The translations under genes were made by a program, and so were the position numbers. A stretch of 64,000 nt of DNA. Source: Pseudonocardia cypriaca. Lineage in GTDB: Bacteria; Actinomycetota; Actinomycetes; Mycobacteriales; Pseudonocardiaceae. This document shows positions 33,501 through 41,850 of the stretch, one piece after another. Each line of letters opens with the position of its first letter. The stretch's first letter is position 1. The stretch lies in NCBI RefSeq assembly GCF_006717045.1, contig NZ_VFPH01000001.1, forward strand, positions 2,914,001 through 2,978,000, read 5' to 3'. The notes beneath the pieces were generated by a model. That model was given only the letters and a program-made list of their open reading frames with translations. It was not told the DNA's origin and made no database searches.

Positions 33501-34210
33501 GTAACCGCTGCGGTGACCAACGCCGCCATGAGGCGGACGTCGGTGGCGTCCTCCTCCGGGTGCCACTGCACCCCGACCACGAACGGGACGTCGGCCAGCT
33601 CGACCGCCTCCACGAGCCCGTCGGTCGCGCGCCCGGTGACCACGAGGCCGTCCGCCAGGCGGTCGAGGGCCTGGTGGTGGTGGCAGCGCACGGTCGCGGT
33701 CGAGCCGAGGGCCGCCCCGACCCGGCTGCCCGGCTCCAGGGCCACCTCGACCGTGCCGAACACGCCGGGGGAGGGGTTGTGCCCCGAGTGCCCCACCGCG
33801 TCGGGCACGTGCTGCACGAGGGTGCCGCCGAGCCCGACGTTGAGGACCTGCGCGCCCCGGCACACGCCGAGCACCGGGATCCCGCGTTCGAGGGCGCGGT
33901 GCAGCACGGCGAGCTCGGCCGCGTCCCGCTCCGGACGCGGCTCGCCGGTGCGCGGGTGCGGGCTGGCTCCGTAGCGGTCCGGGCCGACGTCCGGACCGCC
34001 CGCGAGCACCACGGCGTCGAGGCGGTCCACGGCGGCCGCCGACTCCAGGACCGGCGGGAGCAGCACCGGCACCCCGCCCGCGGCGATCACGACGTCCGGG
34101 TAGGTGCGCGGAAGCAGCACGGCAGCGTTGTCCCAGACCCCGTAGCGGGCGCGCTCCCCGTACGCGGTGATGCCGACGAGCGGCCGCGGGCTAGAGCCGT
34201 TCGAAACCAC
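33494..34210 (-). CDS. Gamma-glutamyl-gamma-aminobutyrate hydrolase family protein (PuuD-like)
   Basis: A 238-residue class I glutamine amidotransferase of the PuuD type, which cleaves gamma-glutamyl-amides such as gamma-glutamyl-GABA. The nucleophile elbow is VLGVCRGAQVLNV (Cys), and the second part of the triad is VVGVQWHPEEDA (His, Glu). LVGITAYGER at the start and HSGHNPSPGVFGTVEVA are also typical. The GTG start lies 20 bases inside the upstream glutamine synthetase-like gene, so the pair is translationally coupled: ligation to glutamate, oxidation, then hydrolysis. Substrate in this organism unknown: ethanolamine, polyamine or another amine. Confidence 0.85.
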   Translation of the reverse strand: MVSNGSSPRPLVGITAYGERARYGVWDNAAVLLPRTYPDVVIAAGGVPVLLPPVLESAAAVDRLDAVVLAGGPDVGPDRYGASPHPRTGEPRPERDAAELAVLHRALERGIPVLGVCRGAQVLNVGLGGTLVQHVPDAVGHSGHNPSPGVFGTVEVALEPGSRVGAALGSTATVRCHHHQALDRLADGLVVTGRATDGLVEAVELADVPFVVGVQWHPEEDATDVRLMAALVTAAVTV

Positions 34211-35549
34211 GCCTGCGCTCCCAGTCGGTGACCGCCACGTCGAACGCGGCCAGCTCGACCCGTGCCGCGTTGCTGTAGTGCTCCACCACCTCGGTGCCGA
34301 AAGCGGTCTCCGCGACCTTCGACCCGGCGAACAGCTCCGCCGCCTCGCGCAGCGTCGTGGGCACCCGGGAGCCGCTCGACTGGTAGGCGTTGCCCGTGAA
34401 CGGCGGCGCGAGCGGCAGCTCGTTCTCGATGCCGTGCAGACCGGCCGCGATCAGCGCGGCCACCGCGAGGTAGGGGTTCACGTCGCCCCCCGGCACCCGG
34501 TTCTCCACCCGCAGCGACGGGCCGTGCCCGACCACCCGCAGCGCGCAGGTGCGGTTGTCCAGCCCCCACTCCACGGCGGTGGGGGCGAAGCTGCCCTCTG
34601 CGTAGCGCTTGTAGGAGTTGATGTTCGGGGCGAAGAGGTAGGTGAGCTCGCGCAGGCAGGCCTGCTGCCCGGCGACGAAGTGCGCGAACAGCTTCGAGAA
34701 GCCGTGCTCGCCCTCGCCCGCCGACACCGGGCCGTCCTCGCCCCGCAGGGAGATGTGGATGTGGCAGGAGTTGCCCTCGCGCTGGTCGTACTTCGCCATG
34801 AAGGTCAGCGCCATGCCGGCCTGGTCGGCGATCTCCTTGGCACCCGTCTTGTAGATCGAGTGGTTGTCGCAGGTGGCGAGGGCGTCGGTGTAGCGGAACG
34901 CGATCTCGTGCTGGCCGAGGTTGCACTCGCCCTTCGCCGACTCGACCACCATCCCCGCGCCCGTCATGCCGTTGCGGATGCGCCGCAGCAGCGGCTCCAC
35001 CCGGGCGGTGCCGAGCATCGAGTAGTCGACGTTGTAGAGGTTCGCCGGCTCCAGGTCGTGGTAGCCCTTGCGCCACGCCGAGTCGAACGAGTCGGCGAAC
35101 AGCATGAACTCCAGCTCGGTGCCCACATCGGCGGTGAGCCCGTGCGCCGCGAGCCGGTCCAGCTGGGCGCGCAGGATCTGCCGCGGGGACGCGACCACCG
35201 GCGCACCGTCGGTCCACTGCACGTCGCACAGCACGAGCGCCGTGGCCTCGTGCCACGGCACGAGACGCAGCGTGCTCATGTCCGGCACCAGCACGAAGTC
35301 GCCGTAGCCGCGCTCCCAGCTCGACATCGCGTAGCCGCCGACCGTGTTCATCTCGACGTCGACCGCGAGCAGGTAGTTGCACGCCTCCGCGGCGTGCGGG
35401 GCGACCTCGTCCAGGAAGTACTGCGCGGCGCACCGCTTGCCCTGCAGGCGGCCCTGCATGTCGGTGAACGCGACGAGAACGGTGTCGATCGATCCGTCCT
35501 CGACGGACGAGCGCAGCTGCTCGAGGGTGAGCATGCCGGGGCGGGCCAT
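34191..35549 (-). CDS. Glutamine synthetase-like gamma-glutamylamine ligase (GlnA4/PuuA-like)
   Basis: A 452-residue member of the glutamine synthetase superfamily. It has the beta-grasp start FTDMQGRLQGKRCAAQYFLD, the Mg-binding LTADVGTELEFMLF, ESAKGECNLGQHEIAFRYTD, the ATP-binding NSCHIHISLRG (His, His) and the glutamate-binding LDNRTCALRVVG and RVENRVPGGDVNPYLAVAAL. The last motif and lack of an adenylylation-type NLYDLP loop point to gamma-glutamylamine synthetases (PuuA for putrescine, GlnA3/GlnA4 of Streptomyces for polyamines/ethanolamine) rather than to nitrogen assimilation. It sits between the permease and PuuD-like genes. Ribosome binding site AAGGA lies before the ATG; competing hairpins lie just upstream. 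Confidence 0.85.
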   Translation of the reverse strand: MARPGMLTLEQLRSSVEDGSIDTVLVAFTDMQGRLQGKRCAAQYFLDEVAPHAAEACNYLLAVDVEMNTVGGYAMSSWERGYGDFVLVPDMSTLRLVPWHEATALVLCDVQWTDGAPVVASPRQILRAQLDRLAAHGLTADVGTELEFMLFADSFDSAWRKGYHDLEPANLYNVDYSMLGTARVEPLLRRIRNGMTGAGMVVESAKGECNLGQHEIAFRYTDALATCDNHSIYKTGAKEIADQAGMALTFMAKYDQREGNSCHIHISLRGEDGPVSAGEGEHGFSKLFAHFVAGQQACLRELTYLFAPNINSYKRYAEGSFAPTAVEWGLDNRTCALRVVGHGPSLRVENRVPGGDVNPYLAVAALIAAGLHGIENELPLAPPFTGNAYQSSGSRVPTTLREAAELFAGSKVAETAFGTEVVEHYSNAARVELAAFDVAVTDWERRRGFERL

Positions 35550-35568
35550 GGGAGTCCTTCCGGGTGGT

Positions 35569-35626
35569 GCGGTTCACGACGAACCGCACTCCCGCCGGAA
35601 GGTTGCCCGTCGGGAGTGCGGTTCGT
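35569..35626 (-). promoter_or_regulatory. Competing hairpins between permease and synthetase genes
   Basis: On the plus strand ACGAACCGCACTCCCG (35579-35594) pairs perfectly with 35611-35626 (16 bp). Its inner part GAACCGC (35581-35587) can instead pair with GCGGTTC (35569-35575). In the minus-strand RNA the long stem forms first and the short one, nearer the synthetase start at 35549, would form second. This may be a terminator/anti-terminator switch or a processed intercistronic structure. Confidence 0.55.
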
Positions 35627-35653
35627 ACAGCGGTCGTGCGCCTTTCTACGCCT

Positions 35654-38182
35654 CTACGCGGAGGCGCCGGCGTCGGTGCCGGTGGCGCTCGCGGGCACGG
35701 TGCCGTTGGTGGTGGCCTCGCGCCGGAGCTCGTCGAGCAGCTCCGCACGCAGCTCCGCCTTCAGCTCGGCCTTGAGCTCCTCCTTCAGCTGCGCCCGCAG
35801 GTCAGCATCGGCCTCTCCGGGCGCCGCCGCGTCGGTGGCGACGACCGGTGCGGTCGTGGCCTCGTCGGCGGTGACCTCGGACCGCTCCTCGGTGACCGCC
35901 GGAGCAGCAGCGGTCGCGGCGCCCGCGGTGACGACACCCGCTGCGGCAGCGGTGGTCCCAGCGGTGGTCCCAGCGGTGGTCCCAGCCGTGCCGGTCCCAC
36001 CCTCCTCCTCGCGGGGCTGCTCGGTCGCGACCGCGGCCTCGGTGCCCGCGTCGGCCGCGGGCTCCTGGACAGCCTCGGTGCCGGTGACCGGCTCCTTGGT
36101 GGCAGTTTCCTCGGTGGCCGGGTCTGCGGTGGCCGGGACTGCAGTCGCCGGGTCCGCACTGACCGGGTCCGCGATCGCCGGGGTCTCCGCCGTCTCAGCG
36201 GCCGTCTCGGCGTCCGGGGTCTCGGTCGCAGTCTCGGTCGTGGTGGCGGTGTCCTCCGCCCCATCCGTGGTGTCGACCTTCGCCACGTCGGCCGTCGCGT
36301 CGCTCTCCGCGGCCGCTGTCTCCCCGGCCTCGGACTCGGCCACCACCGGCTCCGTGACTACCGGCTCCGTTGCCACGGTCTCGGTGGCCACGGGCTCGGT
36401 GGCCACGACCTCGGACTCCTCCGCTGCATCGGCCTTCGCGTCGACCTCGTCATCGGCCTTGACGACCTCGTCGTCGGCCGGGTCGGCCTTGTCACCGGCG
36501 TCGTCGGCCTTGTCGTCGGCCTTGTCGTCGGCGGTCTCGGTGTCCGTCCCGACCTTCTCGGCCACGGCCACCGCACCTGCCGCGGCCCCCGCACCTGCGG
36601 TCGCTGCAGCGGCACCCGGGGCGTCCCGGTGAGCCTCGGCGTCCAGCTGCGCCTCGATCGTCTTGAGCTCCTCCTCGGACCCGGCCTCCCGCACCGGCCC
36701 GGTGAACCAGTTCCGGGCCGACAGCAGGTACCACCCGCCGAACAGGATGAGCGCGCCGAACACGGTGATCGGGGCGTAGTTCACCGACTCCCAGCTGAAG
36801 TCCTCAGCACCGGGGATGCCCTTGGGCGAGAGCGGCATGAGGAAGAGCACGCACACGAGCGCGATCCACGCCACCGAGACGGGGGCGATCCACTTGTAGT
36901 GGTTACCGAGGCTCCACGCGCCGCGCTCGAACCGGTCGCCCGCCTTGATCCGCAGGATGATCGGCAGGGCGAACGCGATGTAGAGGCCGATCACCGCGAT
37001 CGAGGTGCCCACGGCGTAGCCGACGACGCCGTTGGCCAGCGTCGGGAGCATCAATGCCCAGGCGAGCACCGAGATCGCGGTGACGGCGTTGACCGGCACG
37101 CGGTTGGCCGCGACCTTGCGCCACAGCCCCGAGAACGGCACCGCCCGGTCGCGGGAGAACGCGAACATCATCCGCGATGCCGACGTCACCGACGCCGTGC
37201 CGCAGAACAGCTGGGCGATCACGGCGATGAGCAGCAGGAACTCGGCCCACGTCTCGCCGAGCGACTCGGTCCAGATGTAGACCACGGCGTTGCCGGCGGC
37301 GTCGAGGGTGCCCTGCACGTCCGGCACCGCGAACGTGACCGCGACCAGCAGGATGAACCCGAACACCACGGACACGACGACGGACATCACCATGCCGAGC
37401 GCCGACGCGCGCGAGGCCTGCCGGGTCTCCTCGCTCATGTGCGCGGACGCGTCGTAGCCGGTGATCGTGTACTGCGCCATCAGCAGCCCGAGGCCGAAGA
37501 CGAACACGATCGCCGAGTCGGAGAAGCCGGAGTTGTTGATGACCTCGCCGAACACGAACCCGGCGGACTGGTGGTTGTCCGGGACGGCGATCAGGATGGC
37601 GACGATCACGATGACGCCGACCATGTGCCACCACGCCGAGACCGTGTTCAGCAGCGCCAGGACGTTGACGTTGAGCAGGTTCAGCCCGAGCTGCAGCGCG
37701 ACGATCACCGTCAGGGTGATGAAGACGGCCCCGGTGTCGGTGCCGACGGCGTCGGGGAACCACAGGTTGAGCAGAGCCGTTGCGAAGAGTGCAGAGCCGT
37801 ACTGGATGGCGGCGGTCACGGCGATCTGACCGATGAGGTTGAACCAGCCGGTGAACCAGCCCCACGCCGGCCCGCCGAGCTTGGAGGCCCAGAAGTACAG
37901 CGCACCCGCCGTCGGCATCGCCGAGGCGATCTCACCCATCGCCATCGACACGAGCACGCAGAACGCGCCGACGAGCAGCCAACCCCAGGTGATCGCGATC
38001 GGACCACCGTTGTTGAAGGCGAGGTAGTACGACGTCAGACATCCGGCGAGGATCGAGATGATCGTGAAGGAGATGGCGAAGTTCGAGAACCCGCCCATCT
38101 CGCGGTAAAGCACCTGGGCGTAGCCGAGGCGATGGAGGATCGCCTCGTCTTCGGTGCGCTCGGCACTCTCGGTGGCAGCCAC
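35654..38182 (-). CDS. APC-superfamily amine/amino acid permease with long disordered tail
   Basis: An 842-residue protein. Residues 1 to about 500 form a complete APC-family transporter of the GABA/choline/ethanolamine permease branch: GYAQVLYREMGGFSNFAISF, PTAGALYFWASKLGGPAWGW, and TGYDASAHMSEETRQASRAS, with about 12 hydrophobic helices. Residues about 500-842 are an intrinsically disordered acidic tail rich in Ala, Thr, Glu, Asp and Val, with DDKADDKADD-type and ATEPVATETVATEPVV-type repeats, a GTT repeat and a helical end LKEELKAELKAELRAELL. No other permease of this branch that I know carries such a tail. Start ATG at 38182. Upstream of it is a choline-kinase-like gene on the same strand. 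It likely imports the substrate of this island. Confidence 0.85.
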   Translation of the reverse strand: MAATESAERTEDEAILHRLGYAQVLYREMGGFSNFAISFTIISILAGCLTSYYLAFNNGGPIAITWGWLLVGAFCVLVSMAMGEIASAMPTAGALYFWASKLGGPAWGWFTGWFNLIGQIAVTAAIQYGSALFATALLNLWFPDAVGTDTGAVFITLTVIVALQLGLNLLNVNVLALLNTVSAWWHMVGVIVIVAILIAVPDNHQSAGFVFGEVINNSGFSDSAIVFVFGLGLLMAQYTITGYDASAHMSEETRQASRASALGMVMSVVVSVVFGFILLVAVTFAVPDVQGTLDAAGNAVVYIWTESLGETWAEFLLLIAVIAQLFCGTASVTSASRMMFAFSRDRAVPFSGLWRKVAANRVPVNAVTAISVLAWALMLPTLANGVVGYAVGTSIAVIGLYIAFALPIILRIKAGDRFERGAWSLGNHYKWIAPVSVAWIALVCVLFLMPLSPKGIPGAEDFSWESVNYAPITVFGALILFGGWYLLSARNWFTGPVREAGSEEELKTIEAQLDAEAHRDAPGAAAATAGAGAAAGAVAVAEKVGTDTETADDKADDKADDAGDKADPADDEVVKADDEVDAKADAAEESEVVATEPVATETVATEPVVTEPVVAESEAGETAAAESDATADVAKVDTTDGAEDTATTTETATETPDAETAAETAETPAIADPVSADPATAVPATADPATEETATKEPVTGTEAVQEPAADAGTEAAVATEQPREEEGGTGTAGTTAGTTAGTTAAAAGVVTAGAATAAAPAVTEERSEVTADEATTAPVVATDAAAPGEADADLRAQLKEELKAELKAELRAELLDELRREATTNGTVPASATGTDAGASA
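35948..35983. repeat. Three 12-bp tandem repeats in the permease tail
   Basis: AGCGGTGGTCCC occurs three times in a row. On the minus strand it encodes Gly-Thr-Thr-Ala units within the disordered tail of the permease. A second 12-bp repeat, GTCGTCGGCCTT (near 36510-36535), encodes Lys-Ala-Asp-Asp units. Both suggest expansion by slippage. Confidence 0.8.
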
Positions 38183-38207
38183 GTGGCTCCTTGGTGATGA
38201 ATATGGG

Positions 38208-39131
38208 TTATTCGGGTTGGGAGGCCGCCACGAGCAGGTGCTCGAGGTCGGGTCCGTCGAACGCCGCGACGGCGCGGTCGTACTTCTCCATGCCCCAGGA
38301 CCAGAAGTCGAAGTCGAGGGGGCTGGAGCCGTGCTGGATGGCCGCCCAGAGCGTCCAGCCGTACTGGGACATCAGGGCGAACAGGCGCGCCCGCGCGACC
38401 TGTCGCGGGCGGGGCCGGCCGTAGTAGGCCGTGACGAGCTCGTCGAGCAGGGGGAGTGGCAGCGTCGCCTCGCTCCAGATGTTGCCCAGCTCGAAACACG
38501 GGTCGTTGTTGCCCGAGTACTCGTAGTCGATGATGCGGACGCGCTCGCCGTCGTCGAGGAGGTTCTCGGCGAGGAGGTCGTTGTTGCAGGGCACCGTGTC
38601 GGTGCGGGGCCCGAGCGCCTCGCGGATGCTGGCCACCGCCGGAGCGAACTCGTCGTACCGCTCCGGGATCCGGAAGCCGTGCTCGGCCACGATCCGCCGG
38701 TAGCGCGCCTGCACCTCGAACATGTCGAAGTCGTTGACGAACCGGGGCCCCGAGTGCAGCTGCCGGCACGCGGCTGCGACGCGGTGCAGTACGTCCGGGC
38801 GGTGCAGGTCGGCGTTGCCGAGCGCCCGGCCGGGCAGGAAGCCGACGGCCAGGCCCTCGCCGGCCCGGTAGTGCAGCACCGGCGCCCCCACGCCGGCCTC
38901 GGCGGCGGCCACGGAGTTGGCGTGCTCGACGTCACGGTCGATGCCGAGCAGGCTCTTCCCACCGGCCGGGATCCGCACCACGCAGGTGCCGTCCGCGTTG
39001 GTGACCTTGAGGTTGCGATTGGTGAGCCCACCAGGGAGATCGACGACGGTGCGCGGCTGTCGCGCGGTGCACGGAATCGTGTCGAGCAGCGCGTCAAGGT
39101 CCGAGGCGAGCACGGTCGTGGTCAACTCCAC
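38208..39131 (-). CDS. Choline/ethanolamine kinase-like phosphotransferase
   Basis: A 307-residue aminoglycoside phosphotransferase-fold enzyme close to LicA-type choline kinases. The kinase core has PGGLTNRNLKVTNADGTCVVRI (nucleotide loop), VPCNNDLLAENLLDDGERVR (Brenner-like catalytic loop, with Asn in place of the usual His, C-N-N-D) and IIDYEYSGNNDPCFELGNIW (metal-binding Asp, choline-kinase signature). It probably phosphorylates choline or ethanolamine-like amino alcohols. The gene precedes the permease by 25 bases on the same strand and is divergent from the FAD-dependent dehydrogenase. The operator TACGGTCTAGACCGTA lies in the shared 53-base intergenic space. Confidence 0.8.
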   Translation of the reverse strand: MELTTTVLASDLDALLDTIPCTARQPRTVVDLPGGLTNRNLKVTNADGTCVVRIPAGGKSLLGIDRDVEHANSVAAAEAGVGAPVLHYRAGEGLAVGFLPGRALGNADLHRPDVLHRVAAACRQLHSGPRFVNDFDMFEVQARYRRIVAEHGFRIPERYDEFAPAVASIREALGPRTDTVPCNNDLLAENLLDDGERVRIIDYEYSGNNDPCFELGNIWSEATLPLPLLDELVTAYYGRPRPRQVARARLFALMSQYGWTLWAAIQHGSSPLDFDFWSWGMEKYDRAVAAFDGPDLEHLLVAASQPE

Positions 39132-39157
39132 TGGGGGATGGTAGAAGTCGCGTCAAA

Positions 39158-39173
39158 TACGGTCTAGACCGTA
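39158..39173. promoter_or_regulatory. Operator TACGGTCTAGACCGTA between divergent genes
   Basis: A perfect 16-bp palindrome, between the start codons of the choline-kinase-like gene (39131, minus) and the FAD-dependent dehydrogenase gene (39185, plus). It shares the 14 bases GGTCTAGACCGTAA with the site at 33491. Its GT-N-TA-N-AC core fits the HutC subfamily of GntR regulators; the regulator may be one of the two HutC-type proteins in this window or lie elsewhere. Confidence 0.75.
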
Positions 39174-39184
39174 AGGTGCGGGTC

Positions 39185-41626
39185 ATGCCAGACGTGTTGC
39201 CCGGCCGTGCCCGCATCGTGATCATCGGTGGAGGGGTGGGCGGCGCAAGTGTGGCCTACCACCTCGCGGAGCGTGGTGAGCGGGATGTCCTGTTGATCGA
39301 GCGCTCCGAGCTGACGAGTGGATCAACCTTCCACTCCGCGGGCCTGGTCGGACAGCTGCGCTCCGATCCGGCTCTGACCAGGATGAACGTGTACTCGGCC
39401 GAGCTCTACCGCAAGCTCGAGGCCGCCGGTGGTGAGCACGCTCCCGGGTGGGTCGAGTCGGGGTCGCTGCGGCTCGCGTCCTCGCCCGAGCGGCTGGAGG
39501 AGATCCGCCGTCAGGCCGGCTGGGCGGCCCGGTCCGGCCTACCCCTCGAGTTGATCTCCGCGGACGCGGCCGAGGAGCTGTTTCCGCTGATGAGCACGGA
39601 TGGCGTGCTCGGCGCCGCGTACACGCCGACCGACGGTCACGTGGACCCGTCGCGCCTGTGCTACGCCCTCGCCGCGCTGGCCCGGGGCAACGGGGTCACG
39701 ATCGCACAACGAACCCGTGTCATCGAGATCAACACGGAAAAAGGCCAGGTCAGCGGGGTGCGCACGGACCGGGGCGACGTCGAGTGCGAGATCGTGGTCG
39801 ACTGCGGCGGGATGTTCGCGGCCGAGATCGGGCGGCTCGCGGGGGTCCGGATCCCCGTGGTGCCGATGTCGCACCAGTACGTCGTCACCGCGCCGTTGCC
39901 GGCCGGTTCGATGCCCGCCGACCGGCCGTTGCCGTCGCTGCGCGACCCCGACCTGCTCGTCTACTACCGCCAGGAGGTCGACGGCCTCGTCATGGGCGGC
40001 TACGAGCGGCAGTCCGCCCCCTGGACCGCCACCCCGCACTCCTACGACGCCGTGCCGGCCGACTTCAACGGCAAGCTGCTGTCGCCGGACTGGGACCGGT
40101 TCTCCGAGATCATCGACAACGCGCAGGTCCGCGTGCCCGTGCTCGCCGACACCGGGATCGTCACGATGATCAACGGGCCGGAGGCGTTCACCCCCGACAA
40201 CGAGTTCTGCCTCGGCGAGACCGATGTCGCGGGCTTCTTCGTCGCCGCCGGCTTCTGCGCGCACGGCATCGCGGGCGCCGGGGGGATCGGGCGGGTGATG
40301 GCCGACTGGATCATCGACGGCGACCCGGGCATGGACCTCTGGCACATGGACGTGCGCCGTTTCGGCCGCCACTACCGCTCGCCCGGCTACACCCTCGCGC
40401 GCACCGTCGAGAACTACGAGAGCTACTACGACATCCGCTACCCGGCGGCCGAGCGGGCGGCAGGCCGCCCCCTGCGCACGTCGCCCGCGTACGCCTGGCA
40501 CGCCGCCCACGGCGCGGTGTTCGGCGAGAAGGCCGGGTGGGAGCGGGTCAACCACTACGCCGAAGCCGGGTCCGAGGACCTGCGGCCGCGCGGGTGGGCG
40601 GGCCGGCACTGGTCGCCGTGCGTGGAGCCAGAGCACCGCGCCGTGCGCGAGGCGGCCGGCCTGTTCGACGAGAGCTCGTTCGCGAAGATCTCGATCAGCG
40701 GCCCGGACGCGGCGGCGTTCTGCGCGCACGTCTTCGCCGGCCGGGTGGACCGGGCCCCGGGCGCCGTGGTCTACACCCAGGCGCTCAACGACCGCGGCGG
40801 CATCGAGATGGACGTCACGCTCACCCGGCTCGCCGAGGACGAGTTCCTCGTGGTCACCGGCACGGCGTTCGGCACCCACGACCTCGGGTGGCTGCGCCGG
40901 CAGGCCAGGCTCACGGGCGCGGCGGTGCGGCTGGCCGACGTCACGGGCGCGGAGGCGTGCTTCGGGCTGTGGGGCCCGCAGGCCCGTGACCTCCTCGCCC
41001 CGCTCACCCCGGCGTCGCTGGCGAACGGAGACTTCCCGTTCGGCACGATGCGGGAGACGACGGTGGGGGACATCCCCGTGCGGGCCGTGCGGGTGACGTT
41101 CGTGGGGGAGCTGGGCTGGGAGCTGTACTGCTCCACGGAGTACGGCGCCGCCCTGTGGCGGACGCTCGCCGGGACCGGCGTCCGGCCGTGCGGCTACCGG
41201 GCGATCGAGAGCCTGCGGCTGGAGAAGGGCTACCGGGTGTGGGGCGCCGACATCACCCCCGAGACCACACCCGACGAGGCCGGCCTCGCCTTCGCCGTCC
41301 GCCGGGAGGGGGAGTTCGCCGGGCGCACGGCGCTGCTCGCGGCCCGCGAGCGCGGCCCGGAACGCAGCCTGCGTTGCCTCGTGCTCGACGACCCGCGCGC
41401 CGTGGCACTCGGCGGTGAACCGGTGCGCCTGGCCCGCGAGGTGGTGGGGCAGGTGACCTCCGGCGGCTACGGGTACACCGTGGCCCGCTCCATCGCCTAC
41501 GCCTACCTGCCGGCAGGCACTCCGGACGGAGCCGAGCTGTTCGTGCAGGTGGACGGTGCCTGGGAGCGTGCAACCGTGGCCGCGAGCCCGCTCTACGACC
41601 CGACGGGCGAACGCATCCGCGCCTGA
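39185..41626 (+). CDS. FAD-dependent dehydrogenase with GcvT domain (dimethylglycine/sarcosine dehydrogenase-like)
   Basis: An 813-residue two-domain enzyme. The N-terminal DAO domain has RIVIIGGGVGGASVAYHLAE (FAD) and GSTFHSAGLVGQLRSD, in which the His is the expected covalent FAD attachment residue. The C-terminal aminomethyltransferase (GcvT) domain starts around residue 430 (RHWSPCVEPEHRAVREAAGL) and includes ESSFAKISISGPDA, GGIEMDVTLTRLAED, GELGWELYCSTEYGAALW and LRLEKGYRVWGADITPE. Such enzymes oxidatively demethylate N-methylamines such as dimethylglycine or sarcosine, passing one-carbon units to tetrahydrofolate. I prefer the ATG at 39185 to the GTG at 39176. It is divergent from the kinase-permease-synthetase unit. 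Confidence 0.85.
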   Translation: MPDVLPGRARIVIIGGGVGGASVAYHLAERGERDVLLIERSELTSGSTFHSAGLVGQLRSDPALTRMNVYSAELYRKLEAAGGEHAPGWVESGSLRLASSPERLEEIRRQAGWAARSGLPLELISADAAEELFPLMSTDGVLGAAYTPTDGHVDPSRLCYALAALARGNGVTIAQRTRVIEINTEKGQVSGVRTDRGDVECEIVVDCGGMFAAEIGRLAGVRIPVVPMSHQYVVTAPLPAGSMPADRPLPSLRDPDLLVYYRQEVDGLVMGGYERQSAPWTATPHSYDAVPADFNGKLLSPDWDRFSEIIDNAQVRVPVLADTGIVTMINGPEAFTPDNEFCLGETDVAGFFVAAGFCAHGIAGAGGIGRVMADWIIDGDPGMDLWHMDVRRFGRHYRSPGYTLARTVENYESYYDIRYPAAERAAGRPLRTSPAYAWHAAHGAVFGEKAGWERVNHYAEAGSEDLRPRGWAGRHWSPCVEPEHRAVREAAGLFDESSFAKISISGPDAAAFCAHVFAGRVDRAPGAVVYTQALNDRGGIEMDVTLTRLAEDEFLVVTGTAFGTHDLGWLRRQARLTGAAVRLADVTGAEACFGLWGPQARDLLAPLTPASLANGDFPFGTMRETTVGDIPVRAVRVTFVGELGWELYCSTEYGAALWRTLAGTGVRPCGYRAIESLRLEKGYRVWGADITPETTPDEAGLAFAVRREGEFAGRTALLAARERGPERSLRCLVLDDPRAVALGGEPVRLAREVVGQVTSGGYGYTVARSIAYAYLPAGTPDGAELFVQVDGAWERATVAASPLYDPTGERIRA

Positions 41627-41850
41627 CGATCTTCACCCGGCTGTACCAACTGTCGACGGATAGAGCACTGGGCGTAACGAATCGGGCCGTGCGGTCGAGT
41701 TCCACTGCGCTGTTCCCGTGAACGCGCTGCACCGAGGTCGTTGCCGGCGGTAACGTCGGCCTCACCGCGACACCGGAGTCGCCGTGGCCCGCACCGGGCC
41801 ACCCGACCTCGGCCCGCGCGTTCCGCTCCCCGTCAGCACAGCCGTGGAGG

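Noticed and set aside
35948..35983. Short regular repeats considered as a CRISPR-like array
   Set aside because: Units are 12 bp, contiguous, in frame and inside a coding region; they encode Gly-Thr-Thr-Ala repeats.
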